Below, piece by piece: positions 48,790 through 62,300 of a stretch of 64,000 nucleotides of DNA. Every line of letters begins with the position of its first letter. Position 1 is the first letter of the stretch. The stretch comes from Saturnia japonica. Its lineage: Eukaryota > Arthropoda > Insecta > Lepidoptera > Saturniidae. Location: assembly GCA_033032175.1 (NCBI GenBank), contig CM065322.1, positions 1,054,001 to 1,118,000 of the forward strand, in the 5' to 3' direction. The notes beneath the pieces are model-generated. The model had not been told where the DNA came from and did no database searches. It saw only the letters and a list, made by a program, of their open reading frames with translations. Position numbers and translations under genes: made by a program.

Positions 48790-51700
48790 TAAGTTTTTTT
48801 TATTGTCACAATTTATACTTAAATGCAATTTCGTGTAGTTACCGAGTCTGATCCAAACTGACCCACTTCATACACTTTCTATCAATCGAATTAAAATCGA
48901 ATAAACTCTGTCCTGTTATGGTAGCATAAAGGCAGATAATAAATGTCAAATAAAAACTGACTCCTGGCTGTTCTCCTCAATCCGGACGTAGATAATCGAA
49001 TTAAGAAGAATTTCGGTCTTCACTTTCAAATTTATTTTCGAGTTATCTGTGGACTTTGACAAAGCTACACTGAATTCGTGTTATAACTTACATTCCTTTT
49101 ATATACGAAACATTATAAACTACAAAGGTATTGTCCTACTTTGCATTTCTATTATATAGGTAAAAATAACCATTTGTTTTCGGAACCGCGGTCTGGCAAC
49201 ACAAGTTGTCTCTATATAACTTTTGCGCCCGACAGCTGTTACGTTTTTTTATTTATTTTGAAAGAAAGGAATTTATTTTGTTTTTTGGCCGTGTCACGAT
49301 ATAATTTTTACATTACCTTGTTAATTATTATTATCACTTGATTAATACGCGCGGGTTTAGGCCACGGCACGAGATACCCTAATTGCGACCATTGTTGTAT
49401 TGTGACATTGTATAAACTTGTAATCTCGCCACGAAAGATATTGGTGTGAGAAGCTGTTGGACTACGAACTTGACTCAACATCCTTTCTATCCCTTTGATT
49501 ATTACTTACCAGTGTGTAACTTCTTCCGTCAGAGCAGACGCCGAGAGTGATATGTAGAGAGAGTTTGTAGTAGAAATTGTTATAAATTTCCCAGCCCTGC
49601 GAAACGCAGGCAAGTGTTTTGCCACCTTTCACTCCATCGAGGGTTCCCATGTAAAATCTCCCACTGAGCTTAAAATGCTAATCTATGAGCCCTTGATGGA
49701 GGACAGGACTTCTTGCATGATAAGGATCTGTACATGACTAAATTGTGACCACCATGCAAATGGTGAAGTACTCTTCACGGTGATTCTTTTATAGTTTGAC
49801 AATTTCAGGGATCTGCCAGTGTATCCGCCGCCGAGAGGTTTGCAAACTGGCACGACAGCGACGACCGCCAATGGATTACCGTTCTCTCACGTGTCGCCAA
49901 TGTTTTAAGATTGTACTATTTACCATCACGGACAACGAAGTCACTTTGCCGTGCTACTATTTAAAAAAAAATAGCCGTTTAACTGTTTTGTAAATTCTAA
50001 TTAAATTAAATTAAATGCGCAATTCTTGTATACAGTTTTATTCCTAACTGACTATACCGTTAACGCAGGGACTCTAGAAACTACAGCCTTTCACGGCTTT
50101 TACATCTTCTCCGTGGCTTTGGGACCATTTATATACAGTGCCTAGCCTAGCCCTTTTTGAAGTTAGAGCGAGATTGTATTACCCCTTTATTAGTCAAAGC
50201 TTTAATGTTAAACATAAGTATTTCATTGTTTGTTAAATAATCAACGTTATCATTAATATAAATTAAAATATATTGTCTTACTTGTAACTGTCATTCGAAT
50301 TTTGGTGCCCCTTGCCACCTCTGGCGCGCTAAAACAACCATTCCTTTTACCCCACTCTAGAGCTGGCACTGCTTATAAGGTCACCCAGCAATCAAGCTTT
50401 ATCGAAATACTTTTATACAAAAGGAGTTTTGTTGCTTAAACAACAACGCAAGAAGTATATTCTGGTAGATAGGTAAGTCAGTTATTTGGTATTTTGTAAC
50501 AAGCCTGTGGCTTGTAATATAATCTACATTGTATTTGTATAAATTGTATCATACGTAAAAAAATAAACAAACGATAACAACATTTTTTGCTATAAAGATT
50601 GATTTCCACTGTCACAAGTATAGTAAATATCTCCTTCATAACTTAAAGAGGTCTTAATGTTCGTTTCAAATGTCTTTTTTGTCTAGTTCATAACTTTTTT
50701 TTTTAAACATAGTTTTTTTAGTGTGTTGTTTCTTCTTTGTTGACTGTTGAGGTTTATCTTCGCTGAGTGGAGTCCACCGTGCAGGGTTAGTTGGACATGG
50801 TCGTTGAGTAAGACTACCATGTTTTTTTTTTTTTGTTAATATTAGGTACAAAAGTTAATTAACTAATTATTGGATAAAACGGTGAATACTTGCGCCATCG
50901 CTCGGTGAAGAGACGGTTGGCTAGTGCAAGACATTCATAGGCTGTTATTATCATTATATCTTTGACGATCCCATGTATTATCGAATACCTAGATTTATAT
51001 CTTGCATAATAGCTATAGTGTAATGTATGTAATGTGCCACGAGATTATTTCGTAACAACGGACAGTAGGTAGTCTCTGTTCATTACTGTTGCAGTGGTTT
51101 TCAACCAATTCAAACGATTTTTTTATTGTTTTGCGACTTTGTCAATATATAGGCACCTAACAGCATAATAATATGGATTTTTTTCTTAAATTGTAATCTG
51201 TGATACTTTGTTTTTTTATTTCATTTGTGTTTACAAATAATAAGATTTTTTGAATAGTTTTGTGGCGACTAAACGCAACATCAAACAAACATCTTATACA
51301 GCTTGTATGTAATTTATCATCATCAACGAACTGTTTATTTAAAGTGGTTGATATACCACGATGTTTGAAATGTGAGTGGCATTTTATTTTGCCATTTTCA
51401 ATGTCTTATTTTTATAGCAGTATATAGATAGATACATATTTCAGACAGTAAATAGATATTAAACTTACCATTCAGAAAATTAGTAATTTTGTTTACCTTT
51501 CAGTCTGACTGGAATGAGCGTTGCCGTTTACATAATGGTATGGCTGGCGAACAAGTTTTATGAATTGCCGAGTCCACCTGCTGAGAACACGAAGCCAGTC
51601 ACAGGATGAAGATACACAATCACAACATTGTAAAGCTTGAATCGTTTAGATTTAGTTTAAGAATGAATTTATTATATCTTTTATGTTGTAGATTGAGTGG

Positions 51701-51990
51701 AAGTATCGCTTGGTAATGTTGTGCGTATTATATGATTACCTACCTATACATTATACTATGTTAGGACTGCGATAACTGTAGTTAGATGGTTCGTATTGAA
51801 CAACTTCGTATTTGCAGTGGGTCACTTTAAATAAATAGTTATTGTGTTACTTTTTTTATAAAACCTGCCGACTCTGGTCTGTATCTTTTTTAAACGTCGC
51901 CTTTATTTATAGTTGCAAAATAGATATAATTGCAAAACTTTACAGCTAATGGTACAGTAGGTATATCATAATTATGTATCATTTGTTAAG
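48790..51990. other. Intergenic, AT-rich
   Basis: No host gene recognised. Contains an inverted piece of repeat C (50,043-50,160). Open frames on both strands of up to ~65 codons show no domain. Confidence 0.55.
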
Positions 51991-51993
51991 GCA

Positions 51994-52290
51994 ATGTTTG
52001 TGCTTCAAACTAATGATAACTGTAAACCACATTTCGAGAAATATAAGAACCTAAAACTGCCGTCTGTTTATATATTGGAGGTTTATCTCTTTCTGCAGCA
52101 TAACCATCAATCACGGTTTTCAAATTTAGTTACACGCCACAGAAGTGATATTTCTCATCTCTGGGTCTGCTCCTATGTGAAAAGTATTTTTTTGTATAGC
52201 ACCCAAAATCTAAAAAAATACCAAACACCTATAAAGAATAAAATCTTATTTAGGAAGTATTTAGGTAAAGGTATTACTAGTGCTATTACA
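51994..52290 (+). pseudogene. LINE reverse transcriptase C-terminal remnant
   Basis: An open frame of 116 codons whose first two thirds read CKPHFEKYKNLKLPSVYILE, TRHRSDISHL and KKYQTPIKNK...FRKYL, the pattern of the C-terminal region of insect LINE proteins (CRPLFKEL..LTLPSLYI, TRN, LYNKLP..IK..FK..L). It is isolated, with no domains upstream. Confidence 0.55.
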
Positions 52291-52489
52291 ACATTACTCA
52301 CAACCCATAATAGTATACCATTTCTTATTATTTTGCTTGTGTAATAAATGTGTTTCAACAATAATTAGTTGTATAGATTTTAATTTAATTGTTTAATCAT
52401 TTGCAAGCGTTAAATGGCAGAATAAATTGCAACTATTTTTAGGAATTTAAGACCTTATTGACCATATTCAGACCAATAAAAATATTGTA

Positions 52490-52960
52490 TTGTAACTGAA
52501 GCAATGATGGCCCAGTCGTGCGTGTGCGGACATCGCGGCGATCCAATCACTGCAATGAGCCAGAGCTTTCGGCGAAGGAAAACATCCTGATAAAACCTTT
52601 CTAATAATTTTTCTATCAGCTTCAAATTTGAAACTTTGTCGCCAAACGCTTGTAAGTGTGTTCCGGCAGCTGCACTTCAGAGCCACTCGTCCCATCTATC
52701 TATATATCTATATCTATACATATAATAAAAACGTAACTGATCGATGTCTGTACATAGAAGATATATGAGAAAAACTATTATTGGGGGTCTCTATAAACGC
52801 AGGAGAACCCAAAACAATGATTGTTAGAATTTTTGTCTGTTTGTCTGTTTGCCTACTTTTGTGCGCGCTAATCTCAGAAACGGCAAAACCAATTTGGAAA
52901 CGGTTTTCACTAATATATTCTGGTAAGGTTCACTTAACATTTAGTGTTTGTTTTACTTCA
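52490..52960. repeat. Composite of SINE-like repeat (inverted) and Helitron-like/lepidopteran repeat end
   Basis: TGTTCCGGCAGCTGCACTTC at ~52,655 belongs to the SINE-like family; TCTCAGAAACGGCAAAACCA after TTTGTCTGTTTGTCTG is the shared block of the 420-bp family. Confidence 0.5.
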
Positions 52961-53639
52961 ATAACTTCATAAATAAAAAAGTTATATAAATTTAAAAAAT
53001 CACGTCGAACATTTTTTTGATAAAAATGCTATAAAATAGCTCTTCAGTTGAATTGATTGAAATTTTAGTTATCTGTATATTATGATTTGTAAAACGATGA
53101 TGATCGAAACCTTTCATAAAGTTAAAAAATGAAGAGTTTAAAAAATTGCAAATTTGCAATATAAGTTGACCTCAGATCTATGTGATAAATCATATTAAAA
53201 GGGGTTCAAAATATGCTGGATATTTGTCAGTTGAATATAGCTACGCCGCTGCTAGGGATGGCAATTCATTTCGAAAAAGATTGATTCGAATCGAACTTTT
53301 ATGAAACAATTCCCAAAAAAATCGATGTCTAAAAGATTGATCTCTCAAAAATTGATTTTTTTTCGATTCACTTTTGCAATTGTATTAACAATATAACAAT
53401 TCCTAAAATAGAAAATTAAAAGGGAACCACAACAGTCGATCTTTTGTAATTTTTACCTTACTAAACTATCAGTTATTATAGAGAAACATAGAAAGATATA
53501 TAGAGAGAGAATTTATTACAGGTATATAGAGAAAGAGAATTAATTTCAAAAATTTATTATTATAAACTGTTGTCGTTATTCTGCTATTGGGTAATTTACT
53601 GACACCATAGAGAACGACTACATAATGAAATGAATAATC

Positions 53640-53910
53640 CATACTAATATTATAAATGTGAAAGTAACTTTGTCTGTCCTGTTTGTTGCATTTCACGCCC
53701 TGAAATAGACGATGAAGGTTTGTACGAAGAACGCATCAAACTAAATTTGATGCATTTTGGTATAGAGATAAATTGGACCTTAAAGAAAGACATTGGCTTA
53801 CCTTATGTCGTGAAAATAAAACTTTAAGAGGTGGAACAGGGGATGAAAGATTGTATGAAGAACCCACTATTTCTAAATTTAGGGTTATGAAAATTCATAT
53901 TTATCCTTTT
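53640..53910 (+). repeat. Interspersed repeat, probably non-autonomous DNA element
   Basis: ATACTAATATTATAAATGTG then GTCTGTCC and TTTGGTATAGAGATAAATTG, a pattern I know as widespread in Lepidoptera. No coding content. Confidence 0.5.
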
Positions 53911-54029
53911 AAGAAGAAATAACAGTGTTTCGTGTTTTAAAAAATAAGGGTGATTTACAATACACATAGACTGCACTCCTTGATACTAAGCAAAATGTTC
54001 CTGAGACATAAGTTTACATTATAAAAAAC

Positions 54030-54450
54030 ATATGTCCGTCCTATCAAGACATATAAGCTGCGCTACATTCACACATACGTCAAAGATCAACATTAACAAA
54101 TTCCAAATCCTCCAAAACCGATTCTTACGTAAAATTAACAAAGCCCCTTGGTACGTTGGTCGAATCGTATATTAAATATCTTACGCGATCGTACTTCGAT
54201 ACTGCTTCGAATCACGTGAATCTGTTGGTGAAAGCTGCCGCGACTTAAACCCCAAAGCCGAACATCCCACGCGAACAACTCCAGTCGCGAATATCATCAC
54301 CGAGCCCGTTTATAAGGTCGAGGAAATAAACAAATACTACTCCACCGTCTCTCCAAACAAAGCGTGCTCGCGCCTACGCCCGGGAAACCACCGTTCCCTC
54401 CGCAGGGGACGGGCGGCTAATTTCGCTCCCACAAACCTGTCATGTCCTCC
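54030..54450 (+). pseudogene. Dead Jockey-like LINE fragment
   Basis: TSKININKFQILQNRFLRKI, NKAPWYVG, then a stop, matching the Jockey C-terminal motif (LQ..QN..LR.I..APWYVRN). Downstream sequence up to ~54,450 keeps higher GC but breaks frame. Confidence 0.7.
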
Positions 54451-54579
54451 CTCTCTTACGGCAACTCAAGCCTAGGTCCGTTCCCTCGGTGTAGAACCCT
54501 TGAGTCATGCAGCCGCTCGCGCGATACAGGTGACACTGCACCTGCAAATACGTAGCTACCCACACACATCATTACACAC

Positions 54580-54985
54580 AATATGTACATACATACGTGC
54601 ACACCACATAAGTACATAGATTCTGTAAGGGACCTTTTTTTTCTTTTTTTACTATAGTTACTTTTGATCATGTTTCCAGAATACTAAATACATATACACA
54701 TGTTCATTCCTTTCTCCTAGAGGCAGGGACATGTTATATGTATGCGTTAGTTTAGCTCGAATTTTCTACAGATAGGGAATTAGTCAGTTCGCGACCTTTT
54801 CACAATCGCGGTAATAGCCCAAGCAGACGTCTGGCCACTTTGGCACCTTTGTGCGCATGTTGCTCACGCTTTCGCGACTGAATGCCTTAAGCGTTCGCCC
54901 CCAAGCCTGGTGAAGCTGTCAAAGCCATAAGTGGCTCTATTTCTTTAGGGCTCCTTAGGCTAACAGTATAGTCAGTGAGAAAGAA
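54580..54985 (+). repeat. Dispersed repeat C, intergenic copy
   Basis: Colinear with 5,400-5,790: AGATTCTGTAAGGGACC, GATAGGGAATTAGTCAG, GGCCACTTTGGCACC, TGAATGCCTTAAGCG. The internal hairpin is degenerate here. Confidence 0.8.
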
Positions 54986-55001
54986 AAAAAAACATCTATA
55001 A

Positions 55002-55165
55002 TTTTCTTTTGGTTTATTATGTTCAGAGATTAGTCAGTGTATATACAGTAATATAGCAGGGTGGTAGGGATCGCGACCATCATACACATAGTGATAAACA
55101 CATGTATGATTTTCTTTTGGTTTGTCGTGTTCCGAGGTCAGTCCGTGTATAGATACTATTAATAA
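55002..55165 (-). repeat. Two inverted units of interspersed repeat B
   Basis: ATTTTCTTTTGGTTTATTAT and ATTTTCTTTTGGTTTGTCGT stand ~110 bp apart, each followed by AGTC(A/C)GTGTATA, with AGGGTGGTAGGGATCGCGAC between, the inverse of the spacer in the 43.2-43.5 kb pair. Confidence 0.65.
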
Positions 55166-55908
55166 TTTAGTAAAGCGGACGAGTTTTTTTTGTCTGATTG
55201 TTTAAACATGGTAAACTCTGGACAACTGGTAGCAGTCGTATTCAAAAAATTATTTTTGTATATGATAGCCAGATTCACGAAAAATAGTATAGGCTATCTG
55301 GAACTAAGCTAAACCTCTCAGCTAGCCTTAAATATTGATTTTTGTTTAAGTAAAGTCGAAGTGAAAGTCTTCCCGAACTACTTTATCCGCATGCGCTGGC
55401 GTAATGGTTAGTGATACGTAAATATAATATTCTACAATACAAAAATATTGTTCTTTAGTATATCTAAAAAAGTCTTCGATAACATATGCCTATTTCTTAA
55501 TAGCATAAGCCACAATAAGTTATTTTACGAGTTTTTATGTTGAAGATTAAAAATTGTAATTGTAATCCTTACGAACAAAGTTATTTTATCATAAAGACAA
55601 TTTAAATTTTTCTTTTTATAGAATGTAATTAGGACACATAGTTCAGGAGAAAATGAAAAATTAAAATAATTTGTACTTGAGGAAAATGATATCAATTATG
55701 ATAGACTACACGGGTCCGTCGCGTCAGCGACGCGGTACTTGTTGGATAAAAACTCGGGTGAAACCGAGGGGCACAGCTAGTTATAAAATAAAAATAAAAA
55801 AGCCTATTTAATCCAGTAACTTACATAAAATAATAAAACAGTTATAAACATGCAATGTAATTAATTTTAAGATAAATTTAAGTACTATTATTATAAGATG
55901 TAGTATGA

Positions 55909-56160
55909 TTAAGTTACGTGGGCCCCTCTTCGGGTAAAGGCCTCCTCCAAAGAATGCCAAGCGTCACGATTTTTAGCAACAGGAGACCAGCTCTTGCCTG
56001 TGATAACCTCTAATTCATCCTTCCATCGTGTCTTTGGCCTACCCCTGCGTCTGTAACCGTGAGGCCCGTACCATAGTGTTGCGATTTTTGTCCATCTGTC
56101 GTCGGTACTACGAACCACGTGACCTGCCCATCGCCATTTTAAACTCGTCCCATTAGGCAT
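55909..56160 (-). pseudogene. RTE-type LINE C-terminal fragment
   Basis: 83 codons: KWRWAGHVVRSTDDRWTK, RRRGRPKTRWKDELEVITG, WHSLEEAFTRR, the C-terminus of RTE-clade LINE proteins. The stop codon is natural for the family but all upstream domains are missing, so it is a 5'-truncated copy. Not a host gene. Confidence 0.85.
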
Positions 56161-56239
56161 AGGTTATTACCGTCTTAAGCTACATCGTCACTTAACATCA
56201 GGTGAGATTGTGGGCAAACGTAAAACGTACAACGAATAA

Positions 56240-56405
56240 AAAAAATGTTTTTTATCCGACTGCGAAAAAGGAGGATTACGTTTTTCGAGCGTATGTATAT
56301 AAGTCAATTTCTTTTTCACGCTCTGTAGCCCGAACAGTTTGATGGATTTTAGCATACGAGGTGTCGTTAGATTCGTCTTAATACTGGGAATATAATATGC
56401 GGTCA
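56240..56405 (+). repeat. Dispersed repeat E, intergenic copy
   Basis: CCGACTGCGAAAAAGGAGG, CACGCTCTGTAGCC and GCATACGAGGTGTCGTTAGA, as at 2,490-2,640. Confidence 0.75.
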
Positions 56406-56409
56406 TGTT

Positions 56410-59118
56410 CTACCTCTTCTTCTTGCCGTAGAGATAACTGAACTGACTTTGTTTCCAATCTTACTCCTGATGGTTGGTCTCAAAGTCATCAAATGCTTTC
56501 TATTTGTCTATAGGGTAATTTCAACAATGAAATAACATTTATTATTTAAATATTTATTGTTATTTAGCTTGACCCTTATAATATAAATAATGTACACGTT
56601 GTTCAAATAATTAACATAATTACAACAATTATACGTGCTTTTTATATAATCACGTAAGATATTTAAGCTTTGTAATGTATTTTGTAAATCAGCTGCTGAT
56701 AATTAAAATGACCCTCGATATTTTATTATACGTAGTGTGTTCACACGCTATTTCATTTGTAATGAAATATATTTATAACGCAAAAAAAAGTTAAACCTTT
56801 ATAGATATTAGCAAGAAATAATGATACCGATAAGCTATATCGATATATTATGCTCCGAATTATTGGTAACCGATATTTAAATTTGTAAAGCGCAGAAACG
56901 ACTTCGTTTCCCTTTTGTAGTCTTTATTGAGACGTATTATTGTGTGACTTTTTATTATTAATTTTGATGTGATACTATTTTCAATAAAACTCCTTTTGAG
57001 GCTTGGTTACTGTTAAGAATTAAGTTTAAATATCTATCATCCATCAAAAAGATTACATATCATCAGAAAAACATGTACGAAAATGTGTAGGAGCATGCAT
57101 ACTTCATTATATATTTTATTTATTACTATACTTTCAATATCGGTATTGCTGATTATTCACTACAATAATCGGTATCGGTATTGTATCGGCAAAACTGTGT
57201 ATCGCTACATCCCTAGATATTAGTTAAAATATGGTTGTCATATTGTACGATTTTTCTCTAATTTGAAGCAAACAAACTTCTTTCATAATGACGCTAGAGT
57301 GATGTGAATAATAATGAAAAAAAAAAGAAGTAATTTACTAACGATTTACATATATTATTTTATTATTATAAATCATACACATTTTTGGATTACATTATTA
57401 AGTGTTGTTTATTTTTAAACTAAAATAATAACTATTAAAGCTAACGATTAACACTTATACAGATATAAATTAGAACCTATTTACAAAATATTACAAATAG
57501 AGATTTGTTTGTTATTTTATTATTATTTATAGAGAAAAAAATCATGTTTATATCCCCAGTATAACTTAAGAATTAAAATATAATCTGTAATTAATGTATG
57601 TACTTTGTGTTTATGAAGGTGACATGGCACAAAAAGTTCGAAAATGAGGTGTGAATGAGAAAAAAATAATATTTTTAATCTGTGAATCGATAAACTATTT
57701 ATATAATTACAAAAGTTGTACATGTTTTTATTATAGTTTTAATATATTTAGATCGGAAACTGGAAAGAGAATGGGCATGGTATACGCTTATGTTAGAGCG
57801 AGATAGGGATACGAGACCATTTTTCGTACGTGATAAAGGGACTCTTACGCAAAATCTAAGGCCTTTGTTGTGTTTTGTTCGTTTGGTCTCGTCTTATTCA
57901 ACCAATTACCGATCTATACTATATTAAATCCATGATTTTTATGGTATATGGAGAAGTCAGAACCTTGGAATCTCGTCTCGACACAGCAACTATGAAAAGC
58001 GTATGAATGTAATATGACTTTTAGAACTAACATAATCGGAAAACCAACAAACTTACCGAAGCCCAAAAATAGCAAGTGCAAGCTCGGAATTAAAAACAAA
58101 TACCTTTTAGCATTGAAGGCCAAAAGCCAACAATATAGAGTGAAACCCCAACAACTAAATGAACAAACAAAAGCGTGCAATAGCCGACTCAGAAACTGGC
58201 TGAGCCGCTTAGACGTTTTGAAGGAGCCGTCCTCTCGTACAGACAGACAGCGTGCTAGCAGACTATCACGCTGCGTCTATAGAGACCCGGACAGATTACA
58301 CTACTTAAAGATACAGCACAAAACAGCAATGATATTGTTATAAACTTATTTATAAAAATCGAATAACGATATAAAATGTATTTGGCGATTAATCGGTGCG
58401 ATGAACATCGACGAGTTTAAAGGAAAGAATCACTTTCAAGTCCAAATAGGTTAATAATCATTATAAATTCTCTTTATATTATCAATTCCAATATCTTGTT
58501 ACTTAGACGAATAGACAGGGTCTCATTTTTAAAGTCTGCTTCTTTTTATTTAATGGCAACTGTGTTCGTCTACAATTCTGCCAGTGTTACGAAAATAGGA
58601 TATTTTTTTATTTGTAATTTTCAATAATAGTTCTAACAAGATGGCGGCTCTCTTGTTAAAACTGTCTAGAAAGTTTTTGTGGCATCTTAAAATGCATCTT
58701 TCCGGTTATTTAAATCACATAATATGCCGCCAAAATTACATAAATTTATTAATAAAAATAAAAACCATATGAAAGATCAAGATCCAATCAATAACTTAAG
58801 TGTTTTGTTACAAATACATTGAGATAATTAGCCGAGTAGTGTAGTTTCAATTTATCGATAATTTTCTAATAAAATAAAATGTCATTCGACGACACTTCGC
58901 CGGATCATTAGGACCCATTAGCCGATGTTTAACCGATCATAGCATTTTTGAAGTGAAAACTTGTTTAGACACTTTTGAGATGGGAAAAACCACTGAACTC
59001 GCGTGCTACATATATGCAGATGTGTGTGTGTATAACTTCCTAAAAAAGAAGTTTACACTTCCGACGTGCATTCTTACAACTGACAGTTTTTTGTCACATG
59101 TAATAGGTAGAGAAGATT
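56410..59118. other. Spacer downstream of the Smallish-type gene
   Basis: Includes the probable 3' UTR of the gene ending at 59,119 (an AATAAA on minus at 58,750-58,745 is one candidate poly(A) signal), a hAT-like end at 57,125-57,215, and a 109-codon plus-strand open frame at 58,014-58,343 that I do not recognise. Confidence 0.5.
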
Positions 59119-59306
59119 CTAGACGCGCGAGTACTTCCTGCCATCGTCAGCGGAGTGGCAGTGCGGGCAGTGCAGCCGGCGAGCGCGCACGCGTACGTCC
59201 GCGCCGGCGCGCCCGTCCCCGAGCCGGACTCCGCAGACGGCGCAAGTGAAGCACCACACGTGATAGCAGAGCGACAGTGACTCGATTATCATTGCCGCAC
59301 CTTGAC
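59119..59306 (-). CDS. smash: Smallish-type gene, last exon (rest of LIM, stop)
   Basis: GAAMIIESLSLCYHVWCFTC, AVCGVRLGDG, DVRVRARRLHCPHC, then SADDGRKYSRV and TAG at 59,121-59,119. Acceptor GTTACAG. Very GC-rich compared with its flanks. Confidence 0.9.
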
Positions 59307-62300
59307 CTGTAACACAAAAATGTTAAATATCATTTTATCTTATCACACTTGCTCGTAAACAGTGTCATACAATTCAGGATATCTTGAGTGTAGTAAACCC
59401 CTAAATAAAACTCGAGGGCCTTTCTTATGCGTTAACGTACGAGGGTGTAATGGCTTTAACAATTGATTCCATTTTTTACAATCCATTTGGCTGTATGCGT
59501 CTTTGCGCCTTTTACGCTTTTGAACGCAATATATTTGTATTATCTATGGAACACTAGCCCGCCAATCGATACAAAAACCCACACGTCGAAGTAATATATA
59601 TTATTTTGTCATTTTTTTATTTATGTACTCTTAAATGTGATGAAAAAATTGTAAATTATAAGGGCGGTATGGGAATTGCGAACATCGACTCATTAAAACC
59701 AATAGTTTTCGACTTCGGACTTCTAATAGATTCTCGTTCGTAATTTCATAATTACCGCTTATAAGATACAATGTACTATTAAAGTGAAACTTGTTAGGCC
59801 GTGATTGAATAATAGGCAACGGGACAACTTATCTAGCAAAATATAATTTAACATAAATCACCCATTATGACAATAATGTCTAAACGTATACATTTTTAAA
59901 TGGCCGCGTAAACGATACCGCAGTGCGCGTGACGTCATACGTAGGATCAGTACTAAATAAACACAGAAAATTATAAGGAAACAACATATAAGTCAGCTCA
60001 GAGCACCAATTGGGTAACGTTTACTTACACACGAATGACGTCATGCGCTGTTATTGGTGTTTCGTTTGACATGAATAACAGCACAAAATATTCGATCTTG
60101 TTTATTAATTAAAAAATATAAATCAATATTGATAATTCAATAATTATTAATACTAATTACTATATCATACACATAGTAGTACATCCATCACTGATTTTCT
60201 TTTGGTTTGTCGCGTTCTGGGATAATTTATTATGCAAATTTTGTATTGTCGTATTTCTATTGAGCTGCTCTCCCTTTCCGTCTCTCACACTAAATTTATC
60301 TTATTCTTAATTTATAAGGACATTTATTTTTACTGTGTCCGAACCAAGCAAACACTTTCCCATCTTCATCATCGATTGCATGTAATTGGTGAGCAATCAA
60401 TTTTACACTTATCGAGTCTTCTATCCTTCTTTAAATAAGACAATTTCTCATTTAAATTCCATAGAACAATGTTCCAAAAACTTTGTTGATAATATTGAAA
60501 TAAATAATATAGATATGTCGCTGTGCGCGCATCACACAAAAACAATTAGATAGATTTTGACAATTTTTTTTTGTTTTACTCCTAAGAAACTAAATGAAGA
60601 AAACCTGGTTGTTACAATTGAAAAAAATTAAGATATCTTCATTAAACGAAAAGTTATTACAGTTTTAAGAAACTGATTTTAATAAGCATTAAGCATTCTT
60701 CTGTCATCCAGACTAGCGAACGCGCGGGCACATATTATAGTCATAAATAAATGTAACTATAAAAATATAGTTAAAGAGCTATGAAACATACCCAGTTCCT
60801 CGCCACAATGAGAGCATTTCCTCCTCCCGCTGACACTCAGCAGCTTATCCTCGCGAGGAGTTTCCGGGCCTCCCCCTCTTGTGGTCCTTTTCACCTCGTG
60901 TGAAACTTGTTGACTGGAAATCATTTAATTTTTTATTATACTAAAATCTATAGATAAGGATCTAGATCCTCTAGATAAGGATAAGAAGGCATTCTAGTAT
61001 TACCTAACTAATTTTTTGAAGAATTTTAAGCCTCCCTCTCTGCAATGTAACGCGCCGTAACATTTTGCTGCACCCCCTACCCCTTCTTAAGCGTTATGTA
61101 ACACCCAAGTCGGCATGAGAGCTTCTATAGACCAAGAACAGCTGATGATGCAAATCTCCCCGTTTTGAGGACATTACAGTATGAACAAACGAAAAGGGTT
61201 GCCAACTTTGGAGAATACAATGAAAATTATGTATAATACAATCGAGGGATTCCCCACAAAATATAAACGAAAAGAGTTGCGATCTTGGAAAATTCTAATT
61301 GCCTAGTATTTTATTTGAAATTTAAAAAAAAACAATGTTACGTAATGGGTTTTTCGAAATTGTAACGCATCGTAACATTTTACAAGACCCTCCCATCCTT
61401 CAAATTGCGTTACGTAATACTTGAATGACCCTTAAGAATACCATCCATAAATATGCAATGGGTTACTTATGAAGAAAGGCCACAATTAACCGTAGGATAT
61501 CATCATCTTTTGGTCTTTTTGGATATAGACCTCCCTTAAAGATTGCCGCAACTGGTCATGCGTTGCGCACATTAAATGGCTGCACATAACCTTCACCTGC
61601 TCGTCGGTTCTTTTGAGGCAAGTCTGCCTACGTAACGCGGTTGCCACTCAAGAACTCGTTGGTCCCATTGGCCATCCGTTCTACGAGCTACATGCCCTGC
61701 CAATAACTACTTAAGTCTATTTACTCTTAAGCCTTTATCGGTAACTTTGATTCCTTTGCAGGTCTTCACATTTCTGATTTGATCACTCAGAGAAACTCCG
61801 AGCATAGCTCTTTCCATTACCCGATGAGTGATTATGACCTTTCTTATGAGGCCCATAGCCCATGAGCCCACCATCTTATGTAATCACTGTTAAAATACAT
61901 GGTCAAAGACTTTCGCTTTGAGACGCTGCGGTATCTAGAACTAGATGTTACGTAGCTTACCAAATGCTACCCAGCAGAGATCATCATATTTCAGAATGTA
62001 GGAAGTACTAACCTGTTGATGAGCTGTGGCGTGTGGAGAGTTGCAGGCGGCACCGCGTGCGGCGGTATGTCCTGGTGATAGGAAAGTCGCTGTGCACTGC
62101 GAGCCTTGACCCGTTGCTCCTCTAGCCTACGTTGTTCTGCCTCCTGCAATGCAAGAATATTATAGAATTAAACTTAGCCATTTTTTACATCCTATATTTT
62201 ATTGGGAACCGGATTTTCTCTTGATTTTTTAAGTCTGAAGTGATGATAGGTAAGTGGTTACGTATTCGGACAACCCGACAAACGACGTGGGTTCGTATGT

